Source: Pedobacter schmidteae
GTDB lineage: Bacteria > Bacteroidota > Bacteroidia > Sphingobacteriales > Sphingobacteriaceae
Assembly: GCA_945906015.1 (NCBI GenBank)
Contig: CAMDQV010000010.1
Location: 1-18,455 of the forward strand
Length of the DNA: 18,455 bases
Reading direction: 5' to 3'
A program made the position numbers and the translations under genes. The notes below the pieces were generated by a model, which ran no database searches, was not told the DNA's origin, and worked only from the letters and a program-made list of their open reading frames with translations. Positions 1-8,395 of this stretch are shown in pieces (position 1 is the stretch's first letter; each line of letters opens with the position of its first letter).

Positions 1-492
1 GGCGCTGTTGATTCTGTTTTTATTTTCAGCAATAAACCAATTCAAGAGATTAAAACACTCCAATTGGATCCACAGTCTCGAACCTCTAATAATCTTGCTA
101 AAGTACTATTGAAGAATTTTTGGAAAATCAATCCTGAATTTGTGGATCATGATCAAGCCGATGCATTCGTTCAGATTGGCGACAGAACATTCGGGAAGAA
201 AGAACAATTTCTATACCCTTATGATCTTGCTCAAGAATGGTTAAATTTTACTGGTTTACCATTTGTATTTGCTGTTTGGGCAGCTAATAAACCAATCTCT
301 GAAACCTTTAAAATATCATTTAACGAGGCGTTAAAACTAGGTCTTGATCATATAGAAGATGTTTTAAAAACTCTCAATAAAGTAGAAAACTTTGATCTGA
401 ATAATTATCTGATGAAAAAAGTGGATTTTATTCTGAATGATGAAAAATTAAAAGCTATAATTAAATTTCATCAAATGATCAGAGCATTATAA
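1..492 (+). CDS. mqnA: Chorismate dehydratase MqnA (menaquinone/futalosine pathway), 3' part
   Basis: The frame is open from base 1, so this is the C-terminal ~163 residues of a gene whose start lies outside the window; the TTG at 64 is internal, not a start. MqnA converts chorismate to 3-enolpyruvylbenzoate, the first step of the futalosine route to menaquinone, in the cytosol. Visible family features are the Leu-Asp-x-x-SRTS segment (codons around 64-90), the 'IGD' segment after a 'HDQADAF' stretch, and the strongly conserved 'GLPFVFAVWA' block near 255-285. The spacing of these blocks fits the periplasmic-binding-protein-like fold of the MqnA/MqnD family; the SRTS motif favours MqnA over MqnD. 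It ends convergently with the next gene, only 10 bases away, with no visible terminator between them. Confidence 0.87.
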   Translation, partial: GAVDSVFIFSNKPIQEIKTLQLDPQSRTSNNLAKVLLKNFWKINPEFVDHDQADAFVQIGDRTFGKKEQFLYPYDLAQEWLNFTGLPFVFAVWAANKPISETFKISFNEALKLGLDHIEDVLKTLNKVENFDLNNYLMKKVDFILNDEKLKAIIKFHQMIRAL

Positions 493-502
493 AAACTGAT
501 TA

Positions 503-1366
503 TTAAAGTCTAGCTAATACCAATTGAATGGCTCCATCAATTGTTTTTTCTGGATTTAAAGAAAATTTATAGTTAACTCTATTTGCTAATATCGCATTAA
601 TAGATATCGCTTTATGTCCTAAAGCTTTTGATAAGGCATATATTCCGGCAGTTTCCATCTCCAAATTTGTAATTCTTTGTCCTTCAAAAGAGAATAAACG
701 AAATAGCTTTAATAGACCAGAAAATGAAGCTTTTGCGCGTACTTCCCGACCCTGAGGAGAGTAAAATCCGGGGGCAGTAAGGGTTATACCTTTTATAAGA
801 TCTTTACCTATTGTTTTCAATAAACCATGATCAGCTGACGAGATATAGGGCAAAATACCCTCTAAACTATGAAAATGAGGCCTTAAAGCATCCTGCAATA
901 AGCGTTCATCACTAGAAACCTCATGAACATAGTATTGCATCAAGGAATCAAGTCCTAAACCATATTCAGATACAAGAATACTATCCATTGGTATATCTTC
1001 TTGAATAGCTCCCGAAGTACCAATACGTATAATATCCAGACTCTTTAACTTATTATTAAGTTTTCTGGTCTTAAAATCAATATTAACGAGTGCATCAAGT
1101 TCATTTAATACGATATCAATATTATCTGTACCTATGCCTGTTGAAAGCACAGTTAATCGTTTTGATCCAAGATAACCTGTATGCGTAATAAACTCGCGTT
1201 TACCCTTTTTAAGCTCAATACGATCAAAATACTGACTTACTTCAGATACGCGCTCAGGATCTCCAACAGTTATCACTGTATCAGCTATATCTTCTGGTAA
1301 TAAATTAAGATGATAAATACTACCATCTTGATTTAATATTAAGTCGGTATTCAATATCTGATTCAT
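503..1366 (-). CDS. Nucleoside phosphorylase (uridine phosphorylase-like, PNP/UDP family 1)
   Basis: 287 residues. Enzymes of this family cleave nucleosides with phosphate to a free base and (deoxy)ribose-1-phosphate for salvage. Visible motifs: GDPERV at 35-40 (phosphate-binding N-terminal loop), GIGTDN at 77-82, RIGTSGAI at 114-121 (the Gly-Thr-Ser phosphate site), and NLEMETAGIYAL at 234-245, where the Met-Glu pair normally contacts ribose. Motif order and length match uridine phosphorylase-like members common in Bacteroidetes; substrate (uridine or other nucleoside) cannot be settled from sequence. It is last of four minus-strand genes but sits 68 bases after the YigZ-family gene with its own good promoter (1389-1418) and an AAAGG just before the ATG, so it is probably transcribed independently. 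Confidence 0.88.
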   Translation of the reverse strand: MNQILNTDLILNQDGSIYHLNLLPEDIADTVITVGDPERVSEVSQYFDRIELKKGKREFITHTGYLGSKRLTVLSTGIGTDNIDIVLNELDALVNIDFKTRKLNNKLKSLDIIRIGTSGAIQEDIPMDSILVSEYGLGLDSLMQYYVHEVSSDERLLQDALRPHFHSLEGILPYISSADHGLLKTIGKDLIKGITLTAPGFYSPQGREVRAKASFSGLLKLFRLFSFEGQRITNLEMETAGIYALSKALGHKAISINAILANRVNYKFSLNPEKTIDGAIQLVLARL

Positions 1367-1388
1367 CCTTTATGGAATTAATTTATTT

Positions 1389-1418
1389 CAAATTTAGAGT
1401 AATAGTAGTTCTGGCAAA
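1389..1418 (-). promoter_or_regulatory. Bacteroidetes-type promoter of the nucleoside phosphorylase gene
   Basis: On the minus strand, TTTG (1418-1415) is followed after 18 bases by TAAATTTG (1396-1389). This is an exact match to the Bacteroidetes consensus TTTG-N17..23-TAnnTTTG. The predicted transcript start, a few bases downstream, leaves a 5' leader of roughly 15-20 bases before the ATG at 1366. Confidence 0.7.
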
Positions 1419-1434
1419 GCAGATTAGAAATAGC

Positions 1435-2037
1435 TTAAGCTTTCCACTTCAATCCTTCAATTTTTTCTAACCTATGGATAACTTTATTGACTTGAGATTG
1501 CCTTATTTCGAGGTTAAATGTACAATTGAGATCAAAACTTTGATTAAAGATTTTTATCTTTTCTTCTTTGACCACTTTCATAACTTCATTCATTGTCGAA
1601 TGGCTAAACTCAATTTTGAATACTAAATCTACAGTTTTTACAATGATCTTAGAGGCCTGAATGGCTTCAATAGTTGCTGTTTTATATGCATTTATCAATC
1701 CTGGAATTCCTAATAAAGTACCTCCAAAATACCTGACCACTACCGCAAGAACATTAGTAAGGTCAAATGATAATAAGGTATTCAAAATTGGCCTTCCGGC
1801 TGTTCCTGATGGTTCACCATCGTCATTAAGACGAAAAATTGAACGATCTAGACTTAATCTTATGGCCCAGCAATGATGGCTTGCCTTAGGATGAATGGAC
1901 TTTAATTCGGCAATAATATCTTTGATATCGGCTTCTGATTGAAGTGGATAGAGATAGGCAAAAAACCGGCTTCCTTTATCACTGAAAATTCCTTCAGATG
2001 GCTTTGAAATCGTTTTAAATGTATCGTCAAACAACAT
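1435..2037 (-). CDS. YigZ/IMPACT family protein (UPF0029)
   Basis: 200 residues, the usual length for bacterial YigZ. The N-terminal IMPACT domain (about 15-125) carries the family signature NDDGEPSGTAGRPI (71-84) and VRYFGGTLLGIPGL (101-114); the C-terminal ~65 residues form the usual second small alpha/beta domain. Eukaryotic IMPACT regulates the GCN2 kinase; the bacterial members are thought to bind RNA or nucleotides and ribosome-associated roles have been suggested, but no reaction is established. It begins 5 bases after the DMT transporter gene, so the two are almost certainly co-transcribed with ribD. Confidence 0.9.
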   Translation of the reverse strand: MLFDDTFKTISKPSEGIFSDKGSRFFAYLYPLQSEADIKDIIAELKSIHPKASHHCWAIRLSLDRSIFRLNDDGEPSGTAGRPILNTLLSFDLTNVLAVVVRYFGGTLLGIPGLINAYKTATIEAIQASKIIVKTVDLVFKIEFSHSTMNEVMKVVKEEKIKIFNQSFDLNCTFNLEIRQSQVNKVIHRLEKIEGLKWKA

Positions 2038-2042
2038 AATTC

Positions 2043-2894
2043 TTATTGAGCATAATACAAGAACAAGATTGAGATTAGGGCCAGTAAAATTCCGGCATAA
2101 TTCAGGCGACTAAGTTTTTCACGAAATATGAATACTCCAACAGCTGATCCTAAGAGAATAACACCAATATTCATCGTTGAAAATACGAGAGATGGTTGTT
2201 TAGCCAAATCTTGATGGGCTTTCAAGTAAAAAAGGATATTTCCAAAATTGGCGATACCCAATATCCATCCACAGACCATATTAATTAAAGTAAACTTCAT
2301 ATTCTTGAACAGATACAAGTAGAGCAGATAGGAAAATGATACTGAAAAAGCAATACTGAAAACGACTAGCAGCGATGAGGTAAATGGAATAGTCGTTGTC
2401 TTAGCTATTTGCTTGAATAAAGTGTCAATTATCCCCATCCCAATAAAAACAAGAACAGGATATATCCAAAAGCTTTTTTTAGTATTAGTTTCTTTTTGCC
2501 ATGGAATTGAAAAAATAATAGCCAGGAATGCTATGGCAATACCAATAATCTTTAGTGCCGATTGTTCTTCATAAAATAGTAGAAACGAAGCAATAACCGG
2601 AATAAATAGTGATAACCTTTGTGCAATATCTGTTCTAACTATTCCAGTATATCTAATTGAAAAAGCAAGAATTACAAAAAGTGAGGGTAGCAGAAATCCT
2701 AAAATAAAATAAATAGGAAAGATACTTTCACTCATTGAAGGTATTTCTGGCCTATAGATTAACCAGGTTAGTAATCCAGCAATGGTGTAATTCCAAGCAA
2801 TTGCCTGTCTATTATCTATATCGTATCGCTTAGCTAGTTTTAGCAACACAGAAACAAAAACACTAAAACAAACACTTATAAGTATAAATATCAT
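2043..2894 (-). CDS. EamA/DMT-superfamily membrane transporter
   Basis: 283 residues, nearly all hydrophobic, with about ten predicted membrane segments arranged as two repeats of five: roughly residues 2-20, 33-48, 59-80, 92-108, 113-130, then 141-160, 173-196, 205-224, 239-257 and 265-281. The repeated 'YEEQSALKIIGIAIAFLAI' (108-126) and 'REKLSRLNYAGILLALISI' (258-276) ends of each half are typical of EamA domains. It acts in the inner membrane, exporting or importing a small metabolite; substrate unknown. Its ATG follows the ribD stop after a single base, implying translational coupling. That could point to a flavin-related substrate, but this is inference only. Confidence 0.85.
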   Translation of the reverse strand: MIFILISVCFSVFVSVLLKLAKRYDIDNRQAIAWNYTIAGLLTWLIYRPEIPSMSESIFPIYFILGFLLPSLFVILAFSIRYTGIVRTDIAQRLSLFIPVIASFLLFYEEQSALKIIGIAIAFLAIIFSIPWQKETNTKKSFWIYPVLVFIGMGIIDTLFKQIAKTTTIPFTSSLLVVFSIAFSVSFSYLLYLYLFKNMKFTLINMVCGWILGIANFGNILFYLKAHQDLAKQPSLVFSTMNIGVILLGSAVGVFIFREKLSRLNYAGILLALISILFLYYAQ

Positions 2895-2895
2895 T

Positions 2896-3945
2896 TCAGG
2901 GTGTATTATGCCAAATTTTTAAACTATCAGGACCTAAATTTTGTACTTCATCCGGATTTGCCTTCAATTTAGGAGCTAAGATACCATCATCCCAGCTTTT
3001 CGGAGATACAAACACTCTGGCTTCATCCCATAAACCTGATTCTAAGAATAAATTGAGCGTTTTACTTCCGCCTTCAACTATAATTGACTGAATATCCATC
3101 AAATACAATTGATAGGCGATAAGTTGAGGAAGTAAATTGTCGAAATTTTCAAGCTCCAGGTATTTAACCCGACCATCGATTTCTGTTTTAATAGAATTAA
3201 AAATGATGGTATCCTGAGTCTGGTCGAAAATGTTCAGGTTTTTAGACAATTCGAGTTTACGGTCAATAACAATTCTTACAGGATCTCTGCCTGACCATTC
3301 GCGAACATTCAAAATCGGATCATCTGCAAGAGCTGTATTTTTTCCAACCAACACAGCATCTTCTTCAGATCTCCAACAATGAACCATTTGTTTAGCCTCA
3401 TTAGAGCTGATCCATTTTTTAGATCCATCTAAAGGAGCAAAGTATCCATTGCTTGTTTGTGCCCATTTCAAGATAATGTAAGGTCTCTGCTTTTGTATTC
3501 GCGTAAAAAAACGTTTATTCAGATCAAGGCACTTATCTGTTAAAATATGCTCTATGATTTCAATTCCTGCGTTCTTTAACTTTTCAATGCCCTTTCCGTT
3601 TATTTGATCAAAGGGATCACGACAACCGATAACAACTGATGGTATTTCATTTAAAATAATCAGATCAGTACATGGAGGTGTTTTTCCGAAATGTGAACAG
3701 GGCTCCAGATTGACATAAATGGTTGATCGTTTAAGGAGTTCCTTAGCATTGGCATTTTTTTCAAATACATTCTTAATTGCGTTTACCTCAGCATGTGCAT
3801 GTCCATAAGCCATATGGTATCCTTCGCCAATGATCTGATCATCACAAACTATCACAGCACCTACCATCGGATTAGGACTCACTGACCCTGCACCCAGTCT
3901 GGCCAATTCAATACAACGATCTAAAAATAATTGGTGTTGAACCAT
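2896..3945 (-). CDS. ribD: Bifunctional diaminohydroxyphosphoribosylaminopyrimidine deaminase / 5-amino-6-(5-phosphoribosylamino)uracil reductase
   Basis: 349 residues. RibD performs the second and third steps of riboflavin synthesis: deamination of the pyrimidine from GTP cyclohydrolase II, then NADPH-dependent reduction of the ribose. The N-terminal deaminase domain (about 1-145) has SPNPMVGAV (23-31), the zinc/catalytic HAE (51-53) and the zinc cysteines C83 (in EPCSHFGKTPPC) and C92. The C-terminal reductase domain (about 155-345) has GKNTALADDP (201-210) and VEGGSKTLNLFL (290-301). It is the first gene of a minus-strand cluster and is divergent from prmC, separated by 114 bases. No FMN riboswitch is visible upstream. 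The upstream minus-strand TATTTTAG, 7 bases before the ATG, is a one-mismatch -7 box without a convincing -33 partner. Confidence 0.95.
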   Translation of the reverse strand: MVQHQLFLDRCIELARLGAGSVSPNPMVGAVIVCDDQIIGEGYHMAYGHAHAEVNAIKNVFEKNANAKELLKRSTIYVNLEPCSHFGKTPPCTDLIILNEIPSVVIGCRDPFDQINGKGIEKLKNAGIEIIEHILTDKCLDLNKRFFTRIQKQRPYIILKWAQTSNGYFAPLDGSKKWISSNEAKQMVHCWRSEEDAVLVGKNTALADDPILNVREWSGRDPVRIVIDRKLELSKNLNIFDQTQDTIIFNSIKTEIDGRVKYLELENFDNLLPQLIAYQLYLMDIQSIIVEGGSKTLNLFLESGLWDEARVFVSPKSWDDGILAPKLKANPDEVQNLGPDSLKIWHNTP

Positions 3946-4059
3946 TCAGCTAAAATAGCTATCAATAGCACAATTATGTCTTGCTTTTCAATTATTTATT
4001 CAATTAATAGAAATTTTGAAATCTGTGGTATTTTCAAGCTAATTGGTTTACTTTGCCTC

Positions 4060-4929
4060 ATGACTTTCATCGAAGCAGAAAGAAAATTTATTGATGGATT
4101 ATCCACTATTTATGGATCTGAAGAAGCAAAAAGCCTATCATGGCTAAGCATCAGCTTTGTATGCAAGCTTGAAAGAGCAAAATATTTAAGTATAAAACAA
4201 GAGGAGATTAACCCTGATGCTACCGATCAATTGTTTAAAATTCATGAAAAACTGATTCAAGGCATACCACTTCAATATATTTTGGGTGAAACAGAGTTTT
4301 ATGACTTAACAATAAAGGTTAATCCGAGTGTGCTTATTCCAAGACCTGAGACAGAAGAATTGGTAGATTGGGCTTTAATCACAAGTAGGCTAATAAATGG
4401 TGAAATAGAAGTTTTAAAACTACTTGATATTGGTACGGGTAGTGGTTGCATTCCAATATCCATAAAAAAATACATTCCTTTGGCTGATATTACAGCAATA
4501 GATATCTCTGAAGCAGCCTTAAACACAGCCAGGCAGAATGCAGATTTAAATCAGATAGAGATCAATTTTATTCAAGACGATATTTTTAACCTATCAAATC
4601 TTGAATTGATCAACACAAAATATGATCTGATTTTGAGTAATCCGCCGTATGTGACCGAATCTGAAAAAGATCAAATGTTGGATAATGTACTTAATCATGA
4701 ACCTCATAATGCCTTGTTTGTTCCTGATAATGATCCGCTTGTATTTTATCGTGCTATTGCTGATTTTGCATTAGTTCATTTGAAAATAAACGGTTTTTTA
4801 TTTCTTGAACTAAATGAAAAATTTGGCCAAGAAACCTTAAATCTGTTAAAAGAGAAAGGTTTTAAAGAGATTGAGCTACGCCAGGATATGTTAGGAAAAG
4901 ACAGAATGATCAAGGCAGTTTTATCATGA
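4060..4929 (+). CDS. prmC: Peptide chain release factor N5-glutamine methyltransferase
   Basis: 289 residues from the ATG at 4060. PrmC (HemK) methylates the glutamine of the GGQ motif in RF1 and RF2 using S-adenosylmethionine, which speeds translation termination. Visible features: a helical N-terminal domain (1-75) ending in QYILGETEF (72-80), the linker IPRPETEEL (93-101), SAM-binding GTGSGC (125-130), acidic D147 after strand 2, and the substrate-binding NPPY (194-197). I chose 4060 because family members begin about 70-75 residues before QYILG; the frame is open further upstream (to 3931) but that segment is not conserved-looking and covers the ribD start. A TTACTTTG sequence (4048-4055) lies only 4 bases before the ATG. 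Confidence 0.93.
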   Translation: MTFIEAERKFIDGLSTIYGSEEAKSLSWLSISFVCKLERAKYLSIKQEEINPDATDQLFKIHEKLIQGIPLQYILGETEFYDLTIKVNPSVLIPRPETEELVDWALITSRLINGEIEVLKLLDIGTGSGCIPISIKKYIPLADITAIDISEAALNTARQNADLNQIEINFIQDDIFNLSNLELINTKYDLILSNPPYVTESEKDQMLDNVLNHEPHNALFVPDNDPLVFYRAIADFALVHLKINGFLFLELNEKFGQETLNLLKEKGFKEIELRQDMLGKDRMIKAVLS

Positions 4930-4975
4930 TATTCAACAAGTTTTTAAACTAAAATAATTCAATTGCATTTTAATT

Positions 4976-6028
4976 ATGGTTACATATTTTGAAGCTACTT
5001 TAGGACAGGTTTCTGTTCATAGAGTAGGGAACAAAGCCTTAAATGAATTGTATAGTTTATCAGAAAATACCCTTGGTATTGAAGATGAAACCTTAAGGCG
5101 ATTGTTAATGCAGTATTTCTTATCGCCTTTTGAAAAAGCCTATGAAGTATTTCGATTCACACATTCTAGTGACGACCTGAGCTTAAACGAACTATTTCAC
5201 TTCAGTTCCATGATTTTTGATGATCAGTCTTCTTTTCATAGCTTAAGCGGACAAATAACCAAGCATTTGTATACCATATCAAATCATCCTAAAATAAAGT
5301 CTGGGGAGCTTTATATTGCCTCATTCAGAGATATACAGCTAGAAGGAGAATTAGTTGATGCCATTGGAATATTCAAATCAGAAACCAAGGAAAGTTATTT
5401 AAAGGTAAATCTAGAGGATGGAGGCTTTGCATTGACGTATGAAGAGGATGCAATCAATATCACTAAGCTTGACAAAGGCTGTTTGATCTTTAATACTGAG
5501 AAAGATGAAGGTTATAAAGTGATCGTAATTGATCAAACAAACCGCACAGATGCTGCCTACTGGAAAGATGAATTTCTTCAATTAAAGATCAGAAATGACA
5601 ATTTTAATAAAACAAGCACCACACTTGGAGTTTGTAAAGATTTTATAACCAACAAAATAGATGAGGACTTTGAAATATCCAAAGCCGATAAAATAGATCT
5701 CTTAAATAAGTCATTAAAATACTTCAAAGAAAAAGAAAGTTTTGACCTGAATGAATTTTCGGAAGAGGTTATTGGAAATCCAAAGGCAATAGAATCCTTT
5801 AAAAATTTTAGCCGACAATATACTAATGAGTTCGATGCAGAACTTAATCAACCATTTGACATTTCAGGTGCAGCTGTAAAAAAACAGGCCAAGGTTTTTA
5901 AAAGCATTTTAAAACTTGACAAAAACTTCCATATCTACATCCACGGAAATAAAGATTTAATAGAAAAGGGATTCGATGAGGGTAAATCAATGAATTACTA
6001 TAAAGTTTTTTTCAGGGAAGAACAATAA
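4976..6028 (+). CDS. Nucleoid-associated protein, NdpA/YejK family (PF04245-like)
   Basis: 350 residues. Members bind DNA and co-purify with the nucleoid in enterobacteria (YejK interacts with topoisomerase IV there); in Bacteroidetes the role is untested. Recognisable are the N-terminal 'VHRVGNKALNE' start, the 'LRRLLMQYFLSPFEKAYEVFRF' region with 'HSSDDLSLNELF' (residues about 40-75), and the central SFRDIQ and acidic segments. No signal peptide or membrane segment is seen. The gene begins 46 bases after prmC, possibly in the same transcript, and ends convergently with xerD with a single base between the two stop codons. Confidence 0.85.
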   Translation: MVTYFEATLGQVSVHRVGNKALNELYSLSENTLGIEDETLRRLLMQYFLSPFEKAYEVFRFTHSSDDLSLNELFHFSSMIFDDQSSFHSLSGQITKHLYTISNHPKIKSGELYIASFRDIQLEGELVDAIGIFKSETKESYLKVNLEDGGFALTYEEDAINITKLDKGCLIFNTEKDEGYKVIVIDQTNRTDAAYWKDEFLQLKIRNDNFNKTSTTLGVCKDFITNKIDEDFEISKADKIDLLNKSLKYFKEKESFDLNEFSEEVIGNPKAIESFKNFSRQYTNEFDAELNQPFDISGAAVKKQAKVFKSILKLDKNFHIYIHGNKDLIEKGFDEGKSMNYYKVFFREEQ

Positions 6029-6029
6029 A

Positions 6030-6929
6030 TTAACTTCTGGGATGAAACTGTATAATTGTTTCTCTTAAATAATCACGGTCTAAATGAGTATAAATCTCTG
6101 TGGTAGTGATACTTTCATGACCGAGCATTTCCTGAACAGCCCTCAAATCGGCACCACCTTCAATTAAATGAGTAGCAAATGAATGCCTGAAGGTATGTGG
6201 ACTAATATTCTTTTTGATCCCTGCCTTTACTGCAAGATCTTTTATGATCAGGAAAACCATTACTCTGGAAATTGGATTACCTCTGTTATTTAGAAATACA
6301 AAATCTTCTTTACCAGGCTTCACTGCAATATGAATCCGAATTTCATTCACAAATAAACGTAGGAATTTGATCGCATCAGAACCAATAGGCACTAAGCGCT
6401 CCTTATTTCCCTTTCCCAATATCTTTATAAAATCTATGTCTAAGTAAAGATTAGATATTTTTAATCCGGTAAGTTCAGAAACCCTTAATCCACATCCATA
6501 TAAGATTTCAAGCATGGCCTTATTTCGCATCCCTTCTGGCCTTGAAAGGTCTATAGCATCGATCATGCTATTAATCTCCAAAATATTCAAGGTATCGGGC
6601 AATTTTCTGCTTGTTTTAGGACTTTCAAGGAGTGCTGAAGGATCAATGGGTATCAAATTTTCAAGAACCAAATACTTGAAAAATGCCTTTAATCCTGATA
6701 AAACTCTAGCCTGAGTGGGAGGGAGCATGCCCAGTTCATTTACCCAAACCAAGAAATCTTTTAAATCATTACTTGTAATAGTTTTTAGCTCCTTAGCTTC
6801 AGATTTGCTAATAAAAAACTGATGTAGCTTTTCAACATCAAGCATATACGCCTCTACAGTATTTGTAGATAAAGAGCGCTCCAATCTTAAATATGATTTA
6901 AAGCCAGTAAGTCCTGATTGCCAATCCAA
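6030..6929 (-). CDS. xerD: Site-specific tyrosine recombinase XerD/XerC (TTG start)
   Basis: 299 residues, normal length for XerC/D. The enzyme resolves chromosome dimers at dif, near the division septum and usually under FtsK control. The N-terminal SAM-like DNA-binding domain spans about 1-100, the catalytic domain about 110-290. All catalytic residues are present: R149 (in GCGLRVSEL), K173 (GKGNKER), H245-x-x-R248 (HTFRHSFATH), H271 (LGHES) and nucleophile Y280 (IYTH). The reading starts at TTG: an upstream in-frame stop is reached 7 codons before it, there is no ATG in between, and the first internal ATG (codon 29) would remove part of the N-terminal domain. It is divergent from aroQ, whose promoter overlaps this start. 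A TAAATTTG on the minus strand at 7003-6996 inside aroQ may be its -7 box, but no -33 element is seen. Confidence 0.94.
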   Translation of the reverse strand: MDWQSGLTGFKSYLRLERSLSTNTVEAYMLDVEKLHQFFISKSEAKELKTITSNDLKDFLVWVNELGMLPPTQARVLSGLKAFFKYLVLENLIPIDPSALLESPKTSRKLPDTLNILEINSMIDAIDLSRPEGMRNKAMLEILYGCGLRVSELTGLKISNLYLDIDFIKILGKGNKERLVPIGSDAIKFLRLFVNEIRIHIAVKPGKEDFVFLNNRGNPISRVMVFLIIKDLAVKAGIKKNISPHTFRHSFATHLIEGGADLRAVQEMLGHESITTTEIYTHLDRDYLRETIIQFHPRS

Positions 6930-6946
6930 AATATTTTTTAAGTTTG
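6918..6946 (+). promoter_or_regulatory. Bacteroidetes-type promoter of aroQ, overlapping the xerD start
   Basis: TTG at 6918-6920 and TAAGTTTG at 6939-6946, spaced by 18 bases, match the TTG-N17..23-TAnnTTTG consensus exactly. The predicted start of transcription near 6952 gives a leader of about 19 bases to the aroQ ATG at 6971. The -33 element lies within the first codons of xerD on the opposite strand. Confidence 0.7.
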
Positions 6947-6970
6947 ATTAATCTTTAAGCATAACGATCT

Positions 6971-7384
6971 ATGAAAATACAGATAATTAACGGTCCAAAT
7001 TTAAACTTACTTGGCGTAAGAGAAAAATCCATATACGGGGATAGTAGTTTCGAAACATATTTTGAAGAACTAAGATCAAAATATAGCATCATTGAGCTCG
7101 AATATTTTCAGAGTAATGTAGAAGGAGAGATCATAAATAAGTTGCATGAAGTTGGCTTTTCTTATGATGGCATAATTTTAAATGCAGGAGCTTATACGCA
7201 TACTTCGGTTGCAATATCAGATGCAATTGCAGGCATTAAAACACCTGTGATTGAAGTACATATATCTAATATTTACGCCAGAGAAGAATACAGACATGTT
7301 TCACTTACCGGAAAAAATTGTAAAGGGGTATTAACAGGATTCGGATTGAATGGCTACCGACTAGCACTAGAAAGTTTTCTTTAA
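6971..7384 (+). CDS. aroQ: 3-dehydroquinate dehydratase, type II
   Basis: 137 residues, slightly shorter than the usual ~145. It dehydrates 3-dehydroquinate to 3-dehydroshikimate in the shikimate pathway; the active enzyme is a cytosolic dodecamer. Motifs in order: NGPNLNLLG (7-15), catalytic Y22 on the flexible lid, QSNVEG (47-52), LNAGAYTHTS (70-79) with the proton-donor histidine H77, HISN (97-100) and REEYRH (104-109). All expected active-site residues are present, so the shorter length comes from a trimmed C terminus. The last 18 bases overlap the end of the glycosyltransferase gene on the opposite strand. Confidence 0.95.
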   Translation: MKIQIINGPNLNLLGVREKSIYGDSSFETYFEELRSKYSIIELEYFQSNVEGEIINKLHEVGFSYDGIILNAGAYTHTSVAISDAIAGIKTPVIEVHISNIYAREEYRHVSLTGKNCKGVLTGFGLNGYRLALESFL

Positions 7385-8395
7385 ACTAGTAAAGGTTTTC
7401 TTATTGCTGACAAAGTAATTCCAGACTATACTACCTGGATATAATCCATTTTTATTAAAGGTATGTTTAGGAATTAGTCTGGATTTTGAACTATTTCTGG
7501 CTATATTTCGAATAAAATAAACATGAGCCTTACTTATTGCCCAAGCATTTTTAGGCTTTCCATCTAATAAATATTTGAACAGAGAAAGAAGATCTAGCCA
7601 AAATCTTAAAAAAATAATCACAATAGCTCTTCCTGCAGGAAGATTTTTCTGAAGTAATACCAAATTGTTTCTAAAATTGAGATAAGTTTTAAATGGGCTT
7701 TCGGCATTTAGTGTTCCTCCACCTACATGAAAAACAGTTGATTCAGCGCAGTACATGATCTTATAATTATTATTCTTTAATCGCCAGCAAAGATCAATTT
7801 CTTCCATATGCGCAAAAAAATCTTGATCTAATCCCTCCATTTCGACCCATTTCGACTTTTTTATAAAAAAAGCCGCACCAGAAGCCCAAAATATTTCTGA
7901 ACTCTTGTCATATTGTCCATTGTCAACTTCAACCGAATCAAATATTCTACCTCTACAAAAGGGGTAAGCAAAAATATCCAGAAATCCTCCAGCAGCCCCA
8001 GCATATTCAAATAGCTTCTTATTTGATTGAGATAAGATTTTGGGTTGTGCAGCTGCAATTGAGGAGTCTTTTTCCATCAATTGAATTACCGGTTCAATCC
8101 AACCCGGCTCTACTTCCACATCAGAATTAAGCAAAACATAATAATCATGATCCAGGCCACTTAATACCTTATTATAGCCCCCTGCAAATCCATAATTCTG
8201 ATCATTGATACTAATTTTGATCTGCGGATAATTTTCACGAATAAAGGATACAGAATTATCATTTGAGGCATTGTCGCCAACAATAATATCTAGATTGGAA
8301 TAGGTACTAGCGCATATAGAAGGAAGGAACCTTCTTAAAAAATCTAGTCCATTCCAATTGAGGATTACTACAGCTACTCTGGGAAGTTCAGTCAT
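7367..8395 (-). CDS. Glycosyltransferase family 2 protein
   Basis: 342 residues. A GT-A fold enzyme, probably acting on the cytoplasmic face of the inner membrane to extend an envelope or surface glycan; donor and acceptor unknown. The N-terminal catalytic domain shows the 'VVILNWNG' strand (9-16), GDNASNDNS (40-48), the metal-binding DxD-type NSDVEV (90-95), ASGAAFFIKK (171-180), MEEIDLCWRL (197-206, the general acid/base region) and HVGGGT (223-228). These resemble rhamnosyltransferase-like GT2 enzymes. A hydrophobic stretch at about 256-276 may bind the membrane. The start overlaps the end of the acyltransferase gene by 8 bases, so the two are translated as a pair. The 3' end overlaps aroQ by 18 bases tail-to-tail. 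Confidence 0.88.
   Translation of the reverse strand: MTELPRVAVVILNWNGLDFLRRFLPSICASTYSNLDIIVGDNASNDNSVSFIRENYPQIKISINDQNYGFAGGYNKVLSGLDHDYYVLLNSDVEVEPGWIEPVIQLMEKDSSIAAAQPKILSQSNKKLFEYAGAAGGFLDIFAYPFCRGRIFDSVEVDNGQYDKSSEIFWASGAAFFIKKSKWVEMEGLDQDFFAHMEEIDLCWRLKNNNYKIMYCAESTVFHVGGGTLNAESPFKTYLNFRNNLVLLQKNLPAGRAIVIIFLRFWLDLLSLFKYLLDGKPKNAWAISKAHVYFIRNIARNSSKSRLIPKHTFNKNGLYPGSIVWNYFVSNKKTFTSLKKTF

Noticed and set aside
3931..4059. N-terminal extension of prmC by 43 codons
   Set aside because: The frame is open from 3931, but family length and the N-terminal motif spacing fit the ATG at 4060, and the extension would overlap the start of ribD and run through the divergent promoter region.
3946..4059. 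FMN riboswitch before ribD
   Set aside because: The gap is only 114 bases, AT-rich, and lacks the conserved AGGGTGAAATTCCC-like core of the RFN element.
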